The notes: a model not told the origin generated them from the sequence alone. A stretch of DNA of 64,000 bases from Rhodosorus marinus (GCA_029953675.1 JAMWBK010000007.1:1922001-1986000); one strand, 5' to 3'. Counted from the first letter of the stretch, positions 20,824-33,570 are shown. Translations and numbers: made by a program.

Positions 20824-22406
20824 CTATATGTATATGTTTCTCACCGTGGATATCGGCAGAGTACGTAGGTAGTCCTCGTGCAAATTGCTGAACAGATCGT
20901 CCGGACGATCCTCGGAGTAGATCAGTCGCTTCTGCTTACTCAATTCCGGGTTAACCTGACTGCTCATCAGCACGGCAATTAGCTCCTCTCGAACAACCTC
21001 CTCAGCTGTTGACTCCAAAGTATCTATGACGGTGGATGAGTAGTTGGGCCGATCCTTATCTTCTCTCTCTCTAATATACCTGTGTTGAAGTACCAAACAT
21101 TGTCACACGGTCGCACATTGAGAATCGCAGCCAACAATCCAAACTCAAGAGGCTCACAGCTTATTTTTCGGGTGTCTTTTGCCATCACCTCCACTCGCCC
21201 GCTCGGCGATCGTAAGTACACTCAACGATTGATCCATTGACTCTTTGAAAGTTCTTAGCCCACTCTGCCTTCTGGGCCCTTGGAAACATAACCTCGCGAA
21301 GCTTAACTGGACCGTGGTCACCTTGGTAGGCGATGGTTGTCTTGATCGTTCCGTTTCCAGTTTGGTCTAACAGAAGCTGAAAATCTACAGAGTTTAGATG
21401 CGGCGGCTTCCACTTCAGTAACGCGTGGCATGTCTTAATCTGGTATTCCATCCTGTCGAAAACAAAACCAGGAAAGAAGCTGACCTGTGAGCTCCGAGTA
21501 CAGATTCGATTGACAAATCTCAAAGTTTGGGGGGGGCCGGTTCAGAAGGGCCAGGTTCTTACTGAACAGGTGCGAAGATGCAGCCGTCGTTGTGGTTACA
21601 TATTGGGCCGTCTTTCCGATCTCCGTTGGCGTAGACATACTCGCCAGAGTCGTCCTTTGTGATCTTCTTAAATAGGTCTTTTATCTGATTCTTCTCGTAA
21701 AAGTCCTTCACTCTTATCCTCAAGGAGCCGCTGGCATTTGAGGAGAAGCACCGGGGAAACGTGATGAAGTTCTCCGCGTTGATGAGCCTTTGTCTGTAGT
21801 CAAGTTGAGCGACTGAGGTGTCGCCGTTGATACTGATGGTGTCGTAAACGAGGTATTCCCACCTGCCGAGGAGCGATTTAGATAGGCTGTTCAGAAGACG
21901 ACTTTCCTAGAGGAGATGCCTGCCCTCGGGGCTAACGTACTGCTGTGTGATCAAGTTTAACGTTAGTTCTCCGTCAAGGAGAGTCCGATCCTGACGAGTT
22001 GGTTCCGTTGTTGGCAATAGAATGTTAGGGTCTGGCTCTACTGGGTAAAAGTTCATTCTTCGATCGATCAGTAGTACGCCTCGTTCCAGTACAAGCATCA
22101 GATATCTGGCCCCGTCCGACTTTTCCAGAATCACATAGTCCGAACTGCGAGGACGAGGCGGTGTTGCAAAGCGATCAGGTTTTAAGCGTAAACAATGATG
22201 GCGCGTGGTACCCGCCAAGCGGGACTGGAAGCTTACTGTTTGATCATAGGAATGCTTCGTCTGGAGAGTGTCATAGGCATTGTCCCGAGAAAACCACGGG
22301 GAAGATCCCGTCTTCCGGCGGCCATCTCGAAGATCTCTGAAACCAAACCTTGGAGACTTCTCAACTGATCCTTGTTCCACAGCTTTTGTAATCCGATTTC
22401 GGTCAT
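20824..22406 (-). CDS. mRNA guanylyltransferase (capping enzyme)
   Basis: Transfers GMP from GTP to the 5' end of nascent mRNA in the nucleus. Five exons: 22237-22406, 21920-22144, 21563-21862, 21189-21452, 20824-21079; all phases agree for 404 residues. The catalytic lysine is in EKSDGAR (motif I, KxDG). Motif III/IIIa appear as LLIDRRMNF and TLLDGELT, motif V as LLKWKPPHLNSVDF, and the OB-fold end (RYIREREDKDRPNY) corresponds to motif VI. The intron at 21863-21919 begins with GC, not GT. The next two introns are 110 and 109 nt, the first 92 nt. There is no triphosphatase domain, so this is a stand-alone GTase as in fungi. An extra 3' exon is possible because a GTGAGA donor precedes the stop. 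Confidence 0.9.
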
Positions 22407-25400
22407 CTTTGCTGTTCAGAAGCTTGCTGAAGAGAGACCGTATCGCAACCAACAAGCTCACTCTCCCAACCTCCCCCTCCCACAAACTGATCCAGAGATC
22501 AGATTAATCTCATTTTATCCAGTTCAGGGTTCTATCAACTACTTTTTCACTCAGCGGTCGTCCTGGAAAATCTCACTCAACGGCAAACTCCCCCCAAAAA
22601 GATCACACTTCGACATCCACAGTCTCAAAGACGGATTGGCTTATCATCCGCAGTCGGACTGGTTTATCCAGACTTTCATAAAAACCGCTACGAACAAGAT
22701 GAACGTCTTTGTAACCCAGCGACTCTGCCTCCATTAATGTCCGCAGAAAACGTATCGCTCAGCCTCAAAGAGAGCATATTCTCATCAATTCTGCAGGGCA
22801 TTCCCCATCCCATCCGCCTCTGAGCGTCATCGGGAAGGAAACCTTCGAGCGATGAAGAAGAGAGAATAGACTCGCTCCGATTTGAGTAGTGGGAAACGCA
22901 TCTGAGGGGATTCTATTGGGACTGAAACGTTGTTTGAAAATGACCTAAGCGTTGATACCGACCTGGCGGATTAAGTATCTCCGCTGTGGCCTTGTCACCA
23001 CGTTTCCGAGCTCTGTCCTCGATGATGGATGCGGAGTAATCACAAAGATTGATACTGAATGGGGTTACGAGCAGTGCCTTTATACTTTCGTTTTCTGGTT
23101 GTCGGCATGTCGATAGATGTACTCTTTAGCGTGTGTTGAATCCCCAACGCCATCAGCTCTGCTGAGGGTAAATGGGATAGCCAACAGGACCTGCGTGACA
23201 ATCACAGGCTCTATTTCGATTGAGCGAATGGCTTCGATGTGTGGCTACTCCGGCTCTGGTCGGGCCTTTGGCAGTATCGTGCGTCATCAGGAAGATTCTG
23301 CCCCAGCGAATAAGCGGACGTATCAAGGATTCTCCTCTACAGAAAGTAGCACGTGACAGAAGCGGCCAATGTAGATTTATCCTCGACGAGGCTGGGCCGC
23401 GTACCAGCGGTGCACTTTTTCGCTTTGGCAAACGAAGAAGAACATGTCAGGGTGCGATCGTACGCTTCCGGAACAGAGCCTTAGTCGGTGCATGTTCGGA
23501 GACGATGATGATTATGTGCCTATACCGTTGTCAACGCCAAGATTATTCAACACTGGCACTGCTCTGGATAACGAAACCAGTGAGTCTTTCTCTCGTACTT
23601 TTTGGTACCAAAAGGTAGTGAGTCTTTCTCTGTTTTTTTTTTCCCTTTTGGTACCAAAAGGTACAAGAGAACACAAGAATTTTGCAAGGCGTTTTCGCTG
23701 TCCTTTTGGCTTTCGTGGGTTGCTTATCCGACAGAGCCTGAAACGATTGCACAAGAGATCATTGCTTCACGTCTATGAACTTTTGAGGGGAGTTCAGTTG
23801 CAACCATAACGCAGCCTATCACTGCAGGCAACTTCAGAAGACACAGCTAGACGAGGGCAACTTCCAAACCTGAGAGTTTTGACACAGCTAACGACCGAAA
23901 TCCAGATTTTTATTTAACGTAGAAAATAATTACATTTGAACAACACATCCAGTCACCCACCGGGAAACAAGATACTTACCAATTATAATCACTGTAATTC
24001 AATGTAGAAACTATCTAACCAATAATAACACTATTAATCAATAAGTTATTTATTTATTTGTGTTTAAGTTTATTTCAACCAATTAATATTCAATTAGAAA
24101 GCATCTTCCAATAGAAGATGCGATCTAATCTAATTATTCTCAGCTATATCCACTATCTACCAATCGTTGACAGATTTTTAGGAATCTTTCTCGTAAGAAC
24201 TTTTCCGCCAGCTTGGAGCCCGCCATCATTTTGTGAAACAGTCACCCCCTAGGAATTTCAGGAAAATACTTTTGACTAATTCCTATTCACAGAAAATTCT
24301 CTTTCAGAATAGGAAAAACCAGGCTGGCACCTCTCCGCAAACCCCCCGTTTGGTAACAGCATAAATGGATCCTGTGATCCCTCATATTTCATATTTTCGT
24401 ACTTTTTGGAATTTCCGAACTGCTCTGTTCACGAACAAGCTTCGATCTCAAAAAATATGGGACGAATTGTAATGGGCTGGGAAAAAAAAAATTAAAACTA
24501 AAAGACGTACCGGCTGAGGGTCGTTTGATTACACTTTCTAGATTCGACATCGAACTTCCACGCTCAGGATTTTTGAGACTGAAGACGGCTCCAACGTGAA
24601 TATCTTCTCCAAGGAAAAATCTATAATATGATTGGTAGAAGACCAAACATATAATCCAATGGTTTATGTCCAAGTATATCGTCTTTTGGATAATTATATA
24701 GATTCCTATAATTGGCTAACCGGGCTTGAATGTAACCACAAAGTCATGAAAATTTGGACGATGTTTTTGAGATGGGCAAGATATACCCACTATTGTCAGT
24801 ATTATTGGTTAAGACGTTGAAATATCTAATTTGGAAGCTAGAGATTGGTATTTATCTAACCTCCATGGAACTTACTGAAAAATTTCATATTCCCTGGAAA
24901 ATCAGCTAGAAAACTCATTTTTCGAATATTCCGATACGATCACCCGGATGTTCTCGCTAGAAGCACCGAGTACTCAAAATGTACCCCCCTCAAAACCAAC
25001 AAATACACCAAAATTCGGTGAACTCCTTTCACAACCTGCAACCACCTCATCAGGATTAACGAACGGGCATGTTTATGCCCCCCCCCCAAAAAAAATTTCA
25101 ACCACCGTTGTTTATACGTCACCTCGTGTGCTCCTTACAATTCAACCATATAATAAAATATGAGAATTATTTTAAGTATAAATTTAAGTATTTTAGAATA
25201 TGAAATCCATTTGCTTATGACAGTTATACGATTTCCGCCTTACTACATTCACATGCATACGTCAGTAGGGGGTGACAGAATGCAATTCGGACTTTTATCG
25301 CCAATCCAAGAAGGGGGGTACGGGAAAATGTCAGCAAGGAAAAGTTAAAACCAACCCTGGATGGTGTTGTAAATATCAATGATATCTTTTGACTCTAATT

Positions 25401-25838
25401 TTTTTTGTACACAAGTACGACCCCCCCCCTCGAAACGATGAATCAATGGGCAACACAAAATATACTGTAATATTAACTATTACCTTTATCAGGAAAGATG
25501 GAATTGAAAAATAATGAATAATTCTGATTATTTTGAGAATCAATTATGTAGGTACCGTTTATACTTTCTAATTAAGGAGGTGAGATCATGCGGCAAGGGG
25601 TGGAATAGTTCGACAAATGCATTCGTCTTGAAAAGCCCAGCGAAGAGCAGCCGTGCAAGATGAGAAGACGACCAGAAATTATATGAAGCGTTGGAGAGGA
25701 GGGCTAGATAGCTTGGGCGGGGGATATTCGCCGGGGTGGGACATTACTTCCCTGTTTGGAGTCTAACGTTTGGAGTTGGATATCTGGGATAAGGTATATG
25801 AAGATTTTACGAGGCTGCAGTTTGCGTATGGCGGAGCG
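22407..25838. other. Gene-poor, largely AT-rich interval
   Basis: 3.4 kb without a gene I can support. 22500-23800 is GC-moderate; a short ATG frame at 23441 ends at a GTGAGT-like donor (near 23579) but has no partner exon I can find. 23880-25560 is AT-rich with scattered C runs (25079-25087, 25421-25429). Any coding content here is likely decayed. Confidence 0.5.
23579..23661. repeat. Duplicated Kpn-type palindromes in a short tandem repeat
   Basis: TTTTGGTACCAAAA (23600-23613) and an 18-bp palindrome CCTTTTGGTACCAAAAGG (23644-23661). AGTGAGTCTTTCTCT also occurs twice, at 23579 and 23617, so the pair arose by local duplication of a palindromic unit. Confidence 0.75.
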
Positions 25839-26885
25839 ATGTCAGGTAACGCGGCGCGTGCTATGCTGAACGTCCGTGCGGGTGTGAAGAGCACGAACGA
25901 GGGGGAGAGCCGGACGAGTGAAAAAGAAATGGGGGTGACGAAGATGCAGAGACTTCCTGAGTCTCCTGCTTTGTCCACTGCACAGGCAATGGCTTTGACC
26001 TGCGGAAGGACTTATCGGAAGGCGATCAAGGGAATATTCGACAACAGGGAGCTCGTCTTGAATGAGGTTGTCGATGGCGAGCTCGTTCAGGGCACGTTCA
26101 AAGGACTATCAAGCGAGGTTCTTAGCCAAAAAATCTTGAGCTCAGTAAGGGCTGTTTATGGTATGGGCCTGATGGGAGATGGTGAAGCGGTAAATTATGA
26201 AGAATTGAGGACGTCACCAGAATTCCAGGCATTTCAGGCAGATGTGCAGATGCTGTGGGGGGTGGATCCGATGGAAATGGACGTCCGTGCGAGAAAAGCA
26301 TTCTTTCTTAATATTTATAACGCTCTGGTCATTCACGGAATCATTGTTGGGGGCAAGCCGGAAACAGCAACCGAAAGGATGCATTTCTACAGCAGGACAG
26401 CTTATGCAATTGGTGGACGCGTATACACACTGAACGACATTGAGCATGGGGTTCTCCGAAGCAACCGAATGTCATGGCAGCCTATACCAGTGAAGCCTTT
26501 CTCCGAGTATGACACGAGGTTGAAATGCGCTGTACCGTTGGACCCAAGAGTTCACTTTGCCTTGAACTGCGGCGCCAAGGGTTGCCCAAACCTTCGATTC
26601 TATGAATCGGAGAATTTGGATGAGGCCTTGGACCTTGCCACGAGGGCGTTCCTTAGAGACGTGTATATTGATGAAGCTCAAGGGATGGTGGTGATTTCTA
26701 GTATTTTCTCCTGGTATCTAGGGGACTTTGCTGCCGATCACCAGGAGCTGCTTCGATGGATTTTTCCGTTCTTAACCGCCGAAAATCAGCGGCGGTTGTC
26801 GGCCTTGAGCGAATTCATGGCCAAGAACGGTTATGGAGAAGTCATTGTGGGCTTTGGCACTTACGACTGGAGCGTGAATGAATAG
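25839..26885 (+). CDS. DUF547 domain protein
   Basis: Single-exon gene of 348 residues starting at the first ATG; the open frame continues upstream without an ATG. The C-terminal 220 residues match the DUF547 pattern: FFLNIYNALVIHGI, then YTLNDIEHGVLR, then DPRVHFALNCGAKGCPNLR with paired Cys, and a final WIFPFL region. DUF547 proteins are found in plants, algae and bacteria; the biochemical role is not established. The first 60 residues are basic and low in acid, possibly an organelle-targeting or disordered leader. Residues 60-130 are helical and not assigned. Confidence 0.85.
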   Translation: MSGNAARAMLNVRAGVKSTNEGESRTSEKEMGVTKMQRLPESPALSTAQAMALTCGRTYRKAIKGIFDNRELVLNEVVDGELVQGTFKGLSSEVLSQKILSSVRAVYGMGLMGDGEAVNYEELRTSPEFQAFQADVQMLWGVDPMEMDVRARKAFFLNIYNALVIHGIIVGGKPETATERMHFYSRTAYAIGGRVYTLNDIEHGVLRSNRMSWQPIPVKPFSEYDTRLKCAVPLDPRVHFALNCGAKGCPNLRFYESENLDEALDLATRAFLRDVYIDEAQGMVVISSIFSWYLGDFAADHQELLRWIFPFLTAENQRRLSALSEFMAKNGYGEVIVGFGTYDWSVNE

Positions 26886-27128
26886 GTTGTTTCCAAGACG
26901 GTGACATGCAGACCAAAACCTTATGTACAGAAAATTGCATAACATTTATTCCCAGAAACCTGTGGGAACGGTGCTTGACCGTCCGGAAAGAAAGTGGCCG
27001 AGCCCACTTCGCGTACTGGTGGATTAACTTCAAGACTGACATTGAGCACGTGTGTGAATATAGCGAACTTTAACATAGGACTAACTACCGAAACGTTATG
27101 AGCGACAATTAAGTCTTTTTCATCAATA

Positions 27129-27418
27129 CTAGTCTTTTTCAATTAATAAATCGAAAAGTAGCAAGACCACACTGACAAGCGAACCAACGAGGGAAGCATT
27201 CTTTCCGTCCGATTCTCCATTCAACGCTGAGAGAAAGCGGAGTAGATGAAATCAACTGTCATACTCCTTGGCACTGCTTCGAACAAAACGTCCGCATCGA
27301 GACTCAAGAGCAGAAATCAGTCAGTCAGCCACTTCACACACGGGCTGGGTGTCCCAATCACAATCGCCGGGTCCTCCGCGGTGATAAAACAGATACTACA
27401 GGACAGATATCGAACGTC
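27129..27418 (-). CDS. Possible 3' exons of a small unrecognised membrane protein
   Basis: Three reverse-strand segments keep one frame if two very short introns (39 and 38 nt) with GT-AG ends and pyrimidine-rich 3' parts are removed. The first exon starts at 27418 (DVRYLSCSICFITAEDPAIV), the second has LDADVLFEAVPR, and the third contains NGESDGKNASLVG, a hydrophobic helix (SLVSVVLLLFDLLI) and a stop at 27129. No start exon found. It would lie between the DUF547 gene and COG6. Confidence 0.35.
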
Positions 27419-27902
27419 CTACAGCACTAAATCACTTCATTGAACTCACCGTCGATCAGCTCTCACCCTCCCGTTGTCGCATCCATCAACAAACCTCAAT
27501 CAGCGTTATCAATCGATTTTAAAAAGATTGACTTATGAGGTAAGGGCTTTGCACGTCAGGATGGATGACATCGATGGGGGAGAAGAAGGCCAAGTGATGT
27601 GGAGGTAGGAGGAGGGGGGAAAGCTCCATGATATCTACTTTCAATATTCCTGGAGAAAGTTTATGTCTTTTGAAGGTCCTGTATTTGAAAAGACAGGGAG
27701 AGGGGGATGGGTAGATGCGAGTCTTGGGGTGATCTGGAGATCATGAAGAGTGACCAGTGAGTGTGGGTTTTCGGGTATAAGAAGGGGTTTTTGTTGGTTG
27801 GGAAGGGGTTGGGGAGGGTTGGAGGAGGAACGGATTTTTTGGATGTTATAATGATGATGTTTAGTTGTTAGATAGTTGCGTAGGCTAGGATTTATTTTGA
27901 AG

Positions 27903-30574
27903 ATGAGTGCGGATGTATCTTCTCTGGGGAGGCTTGGAGATGATGGGGAATCTTCGAGAAGATTTAGCGTGGGTCGCCAGAGGCTGAGTACTGGATCGAG
28001 TAGGTCTTCATGGGCTGTACAGAAGTTGAGGGGTATTGTTGATGCTCCTCCGTTAACGACGTATCCCGCACTGCTCGAGGGGCTTCAGGAGCTTTCAGAG
28101 TTTTACGAGGAAAACACAAGAGAGGTGGGTTTCTTGCAGCTTGGTAATAGTTGATTGTTCTCAAAACTCCTCTGGGTTAAATGCTTTTCGTCATCACCGC
28201 TTTTCTTGTCAATGAGCAGAATCGAAGACAATTGAGATGTGAAATGGAGAGTCGCACACTGAAGAGTTGTGAGCAGGTCTTGACATCCTTTGCAGGTGTT
28301 CAAGCAATCTTGTCCTCTGTTCAGGGAGATGTGAAGCGGATGAGGGAAAACGTGAACCACATATCTAATCGGCTCTCCACAGCAAGATTGGGAGCTAGCG
28401 AGGTTGTCGAACAAACTGGCGATCTTCGGAAGAAACTGTCCAACGCTGAGAAGAGAGCTCAAGTTGCAACTCTGTTCTTTAAACGTTTCCTTCTGAGTCG
28501 ATCGGAGGAGGCTATACTCGAATCCGCAGAAATTTCCGAGGAGTTCCTGGAGACCTTGAACAAGCTTGAGCGGATTCACGTGGAATCTAAGAGCCTGCTT
28601 AGATGCAGAAATCAGAGAGCTGGGCTAGAAGTACGTCTGCCCCTCTTGTACTAGCGTTGTTCCTGTTTGGGAGCTTATGGTAGCACGTTTGACATTTCTG
28701 ACACCGTTTTATCAACTTTTAGGTTGTCGAAATGGCAGCCGCAAAACGCGAGGACGCTTACGAAAGAGTGTATAGGTTTGTCCAGTCTAGATGCGGAGCA
28801 CTGGACGTCGAATCAGCTGAGGATGAAGCGGAATCCAAGCTTCTGAGGGAGACCATTCATACCCTAAAGGCCAGGCCAATACTCCTCGGATATTGTGCGG
28901 ATGAAGTTGGTGCAGCGCGGCGGGCTATTCTAGTGGAAAGATTTGTTGCAGCTCTAACGAGAGGGGGTCCGGGCGGCGTCCCGAGGCCAATTGAGGTTGG
29001 TTCACAATGAACATGGCCCGCTTGCCAGATGCAGGATTCTAGCTAGGCGAATTTGTGAACAAAGCTGTTGCACTTAGGTTTTTCCGCAATGTGCTTCAAA
29101 CTGATCCTCGTAGTCACGGATTCTATCCCGCTAGATGCATGCCCACGACGCGATGAGATATACAAACGACATGCTGGCTTGGATACACCAAGCCCTTGCG
29201 TCCGAAAGGGAGTTGATATTGAAGCTGTTCTCCAACGTCAACGAATCTGAGGCACCAGTAAGGGAGGATGGGGAGGAAACAGCGCTCAAGGTTCTGAACA
29301 CGATCTTCGATGCTCTGTGCCGTCCGTTCCGCGTCCGCTTTGAACAGGGGCTCGATCCACAACCTCCAGTGGTCACCCTCTACAAGCTCGCAAGCTTGCT
29401 TGAGTTTTACGCTCACACAATGATGAAACTGTTGGGAGACGATTCTGGACTGCCCAATACTCTTTTGGAATGCAACTCTCTCGCGATGTACGCGTTCTTC
29501 AGCTCATGGAGGAGCAGGCTGGAATCATTCCAGTCCGCCAAGCCCGTGCCTTCTGAGGATCTTTCACCTCCCATTGCTGTGCGACAGTCCATGTCGAGAG
29601 TGAAGGAGATCTCTCTCACCCTCGATGGATCTCTTTCGCCGGCAGAGGCGCGACAGGAACAGATTGTTGCTATTCTAGAGGTTATTCTGAACCCACTCAT
29701 CACGCTGTGCGCGAGAATGGCCACGAAGCACCTGGATTCGGTCGAAAGGGAGATTTTCATGGCCAACTGTATTGATACGATGAGGTGCGGGCACTGCTGA
29801 CGTGGATTTCTTTATGCAGAGGCAACAACTGGACTAACCAATTCGTCGCCTGTAAAGCGTAGGGTGCCCCTGGTGTCGTTTTCGTTCGCAGCCAGCAGGG
29901 CGGAAAGCCTTATGGCCGATGCCGATGCACACATTGATCGATACATTGAGTTGTCCACCGCTTCAGTATTGAAATCGTTTGGTCTTTACGAGATATCCGA
30001 AGCGATGAAGTTTGCGCAACCAGGGATAGCGTTGTCGCGCGTTCCGGGCCTGGACAGTCAGACATTAGCAGTCAGTCTGAACAATTTTTATGGTGTACTA
30101 TTCGAGAGAGGGCAGAAGTCCCTGGCAAATCCTGAAAGGCTTCGCCCGCCCAAGGTGAGAGAAGCGCGCCCCCAACAGCCGAGTCGCTTGGTTTATGGTT
30201 CCCCCGTCCCCTTGGCCCCGGGCATGGGAAGCTCGCCAACTCACGTTGGCACATTCGCGCAGAGTGCGGTCTGTCAAGAGATGATCTGGTGGACTCCATG
30301 AGCGAACTTTGAGTATGGTATTGTTTTGATCTGACAGAAGCTTGCCTGTGCTGTTTGGATGCAGATCGAGAGGATAAGCAATTCGAGAATGCGTCTGCGG
30401 ATAAACAGAGCGGTCCTTCAGGCTCTCACAGACTTGTATGCGAAGATATACAAGGCCATGCAGGACCCGGAGAACGAGTACAAAGTGGATCAAGCAGGAG
30501 TATTGAATCCATGGGACCCCCAAAAGGTGTCTCTTGTTCTTTCGGGACATTTTGATTTGCCAAACGACGTGTAG
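27903..30574 (+). CDS. COG6: Conserved oligomeric Golgi complex subunit 6
   Basis: Subunit of the COG tethering complex that supports retrograde vesicle traffic within the Golgi. Six exons: 27903-28124, 28220-28630, 28723-28995, 29135-29784, 29863-30154, 30365-30574; phases agree for 685 residues, close to animal COG6. Introns are 95, 92, 139, 78 and 210 nt. Recognition rests on the overall helical layout plus the central block AHDAMRYTNDMLAWIHQAL, which is strongly conserved in COG6, and the C-terminal LQALTDLYAKIYKAMQDPEN region. The N-terminal 40 residues are Ser/Arg-rich and probably disordered. The gene converges with MIC60; stops are 207 bp apart. Confidence 0.92.
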
Positions 30575-30781
30575 GAAGAGCATGTCTAGGTCGCAATGCA
30601 CATAGCAACCATGTAACACGTAAACCTAAATGAGCATCCAAGCGAAGGGTAGCAGACGGCGCCGATGCACACGTACAACAGCAGTCCTTAACAAAGTTTA
30701 CCATAGAAATTGTGCGCAAAGAAAGCATACTGCGCAGCAAATAGTTGAATGTATACAGGGGCCGACGAACAGCTGTAGGTG

Positions 30782-32868
30782 TTAGAGCAGTTGGGCGTTG
30801 GCCTTCTCAGCTTCTTGGAGAGAGAGGCTCAACCTTGAGTCGACCATCAGTCGCCCTTGGGCGTTCGAGATCCAATCCTGAAGTAGTTCCTTAGGAAGCC
30901 CATCCAGACGTTCAAGCTCTGAAAGTGCAACTTCGAGGTTGCCAGTGTCTAGAGCATCTCCCGCACGGCCCAGTACGGAGTTTGGACCATTATCACCTGG
31001 TACATGCGATCTCACCTGATCGAAGAACAGGCGAAACGAAACTGGAAAATGTCAGCGGATCTAGATAGGTCTCGGTCTTCTCTTCTTTTTCGCGGAAATT
31101 TTCGGACCTTAAACTTGGACAGTGTTTTTGCTACAATCCACGACAGCGTAGTTAGCTCCCGACCTTCCGGAATCATGGCTGCCGCAAGCGATTCCTTAGC
31201 GGCTCGTTTGTACTGATTCTGTAGCTCAGCGAGGGATGGAATTCCCTTCTCCTCAAATCTGCCGTTGGCGAGCTCAGGATTCTTGCTGGCATTCTGCATG
31301 GCTTGACCTCCCTCAACAATATGAAACATTTCTTGGGACTTAAATACGCTGTCCGCGCCAGCCGCGCTAGCCTCTTCATACTCTCCAAGGTGAACGGCGG
31401 CTTCCGTCAGCACCTCCGCACGCTCCTGAAGTGACTTGAAAAGGTCCATTCTCTTCTGGTGATCTTCCTCACGTATTCTCTGATCTTCAGCCCGAAGGGA
31501 ACAGACTCGATCCCTCCACTGAGCGCGAAGCTTTCTCTTATGCCCTTGAATCCCCTCCTCAACCTGGCGCTCAGTCATCGACACCAAGCCGGCCTCACCT
31601 TCAGCAATCCTAGCCCGAATTTCCTCCTCAATCTCAGCCTCCAACTTGGCACGTGATTCAGCAGCCTTCCTCTCAAGCTCTTTCTTCACTGCCTCAACCG
31701 CCTTGAGAGCCTCACTCGCAATCTTCTTCCTTTCTTCCATCTCTGCAGCCCTCAGCAACTCCTAAGTAGAACGAGATGGTAAACGAGAAGCGTTTAGAAA
31801 GAAGCGGATTCTCCACGATGAATGGTCTTGACAAATCCAAACCTCCAATCTAACTGCTTCCCACTTCGATCGGCTCTGAAGCTCGTATCGAAGCTGAGTA
31901 ATCGATTCTTCAAAGCTTTCCAATTCCATCTTCAGGGCATTGGTCTCAGCCTCTTGGTCAGCAGTGCTAATCACTGCGCCGTCACCAACGGGACTCTGTA
32001 CATCCGGCGATGGCGGAATGCTACTCGATTTGCTGTCTTTTCCGTTCGTAGATGAACTGAAGTTGGCCAACAGGCCTTTCCACGCGTCTCGCAGACGTGT
32101 AGAAAGCGCTAAGGGCGCCTCAGTCTTCTGATCAGGTGCTGAAGGTTTCGAGGTGGATCCGTCCGGATCTGAGGACGAATCTGAGGAAGAATCCGAGGAA
32201 TTTCTGCTGTTCCCTTCGGGTTTCGGACTCCACCTCTCAACTTGGTTAGCTTCAACGGTCTCGGACCCCTGTGTTGGCGTATAGGTCACACCCTCATGGC
32301 TCCTGGATCCCTCTTCTTCGGAGTTCGAAGGGTTTGATGATCCAGTAGCCGTCTTTCTACCAGTTTCATGCTGGGAGTCTCCAGATCGTGAGTTTCCGAA
32401 AGTGAAGGAGGACTGGATCTTCGACCAGATCGAGTCCGAAGGCTTCGAATCGGAACCTCCCGGTGAACCACTTGGAGATGATGCTCCACCTAGGATTAGA
32501 TCCAACCTCATAAAAGTTAACGAAGACGTGCAATAATCATCATCCAGCGTTGTTTTTTCTTCAGAACCATCACATACCTAAATCCTCATCCGCTCCACTG
32601 GATACATATCGAGCATACTCTCTGAATCCAGGTATAGCCTTCTCCACCCTATCTCGGAAACCTTGAGCAGTTAAGAAGTAACCTAAACTCAGCGAAAAGC
32701 TACAAAGGGAATCCTAACGCATCTGATGACTGGCGCTTTCTCTCCCCTACCGGAGTCTCTGTTATAAACCGCGTAGAAAAGTAGGGCTGGTAACGGTATA
32801 CTCAGGAGCGCAACAGGCCACCTGCTTCTCTTCACTGGCGGTAATGCGTTCTTACTTGCGTCCGACAT
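30782..32868 (-). CDS. MIC60: MICOS subunit MIC60 (mitofilin)
   Basis: Inner mitochondrial membrane protein that shapes crista junctions. Five exons: 32751-32868, 32578-32661, 31843-32489, 31164-31761, 30782-31041; phases agree for 568 residues. Introns are 89, 88, 81 and 122 nt. Residues about 17-36 form the single membrane helix after a short basic leader. Then comes a low-complexity Ser/Asp/Pro linker, a long coiled coil (exon 4, EERKKIASEALKAVEAV onward), and the C-terminal mitofilin signature (ALDTGNLEVALSELERLDG, then DWISNAQGRL). The donor of the last intron (GTCGGG) is weak but is the only one that restores the mitofilin frame. Confidence 0.9.
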
Positions 32869-32934
32869 AGTCCTTTAGGTTTTTAGAATTCTCTCTCCAA
32901 GTACCCTTCGATTCTGAAAACGAAAACTAGGATT

Positions 32935-33570
32935 CTTCTTCGGATCCTCATCGATCCACAAACGATCCTCATTCGTCTTCTTCAGTAGGAGATATTGAAC
33001 AGCTTGTCTGCACACACATGAGCGGGCTGGTTGAGGGTGAAGGCTCCTAAGCACTGTTCATAAAAGTTAACAGATCGGATAGGCTGGTCCTAAGATCAGT
33101 AGTTTGATCAGGAGTGCACTCAGTTCATCCTCCAGTGAGGATGCCCAAATGCGTGAACTGGTGTCGTTGTGAAGAGGATGGGGAAGGAATCGATCGGGAC
33201 TGTTGCTCCTGAGCACATTGCCTGAGGATTGAGAAAATCTTTCTTCTACCCATCCTTATCGATTCTCAGCGATCCTCAGTGATTCTCAGCAGTCTTGTTC
33301 GGCTGAAGATATCAACAGCCTGTCTTCACTCAAATATGAGAGGGAGCTGATGCGGAGGTGGTGAAAATTGTTCCCGATCGAGAACGGTTCCCTCGCGTAA
33401 CCGTTCCTCAGGATTTGGACATCTTTCTTCTAACGATCCTCAGCGATACCTCATCCGTCTTTCCTCAGTAGGAAAACATCAACAATCACATTGAAGGAGA
33501 GCATCGGTAAGGAAGCGGCGAAAACCGTGGATGAGGAATGGTTACTCCTAAGCACTTAAGCCTGGAGGAT
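32935..33570. repeat. Imperfect repeated segments rich in GATCCTCA/GATTCTCA
   Basis: Three related stretches carry a cluster of GATCCTCA-like words, then CTTCAGTAGGA-type sequence, an (A)ACA..C stretch and GGTGAAGG/GGCGAAAA before CTCCTAAGCACT. Anchors lie near 32983, 33303 and 33464. They are upstream of MIC60 and downstream of the DUF1499 gene. No open frame. Confidence 0.5.

Noticed and set aside
21907-22485. Single 192-codon reverse frame as the first exon of the capping enzyme
   Set aside because: The +1 frame with an ATG at 22406, a GTAAGC donor and a CGCAG acceptor joins in phase and gives a better match before the KxDG motif; the long frame is read through an intron.
28103-28579. 158-codon reverse frame inside COG6
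   Set aside because: Antisense shadow of the COG6 coiled-coil exon; the + strand model is supported by five consistent introns.
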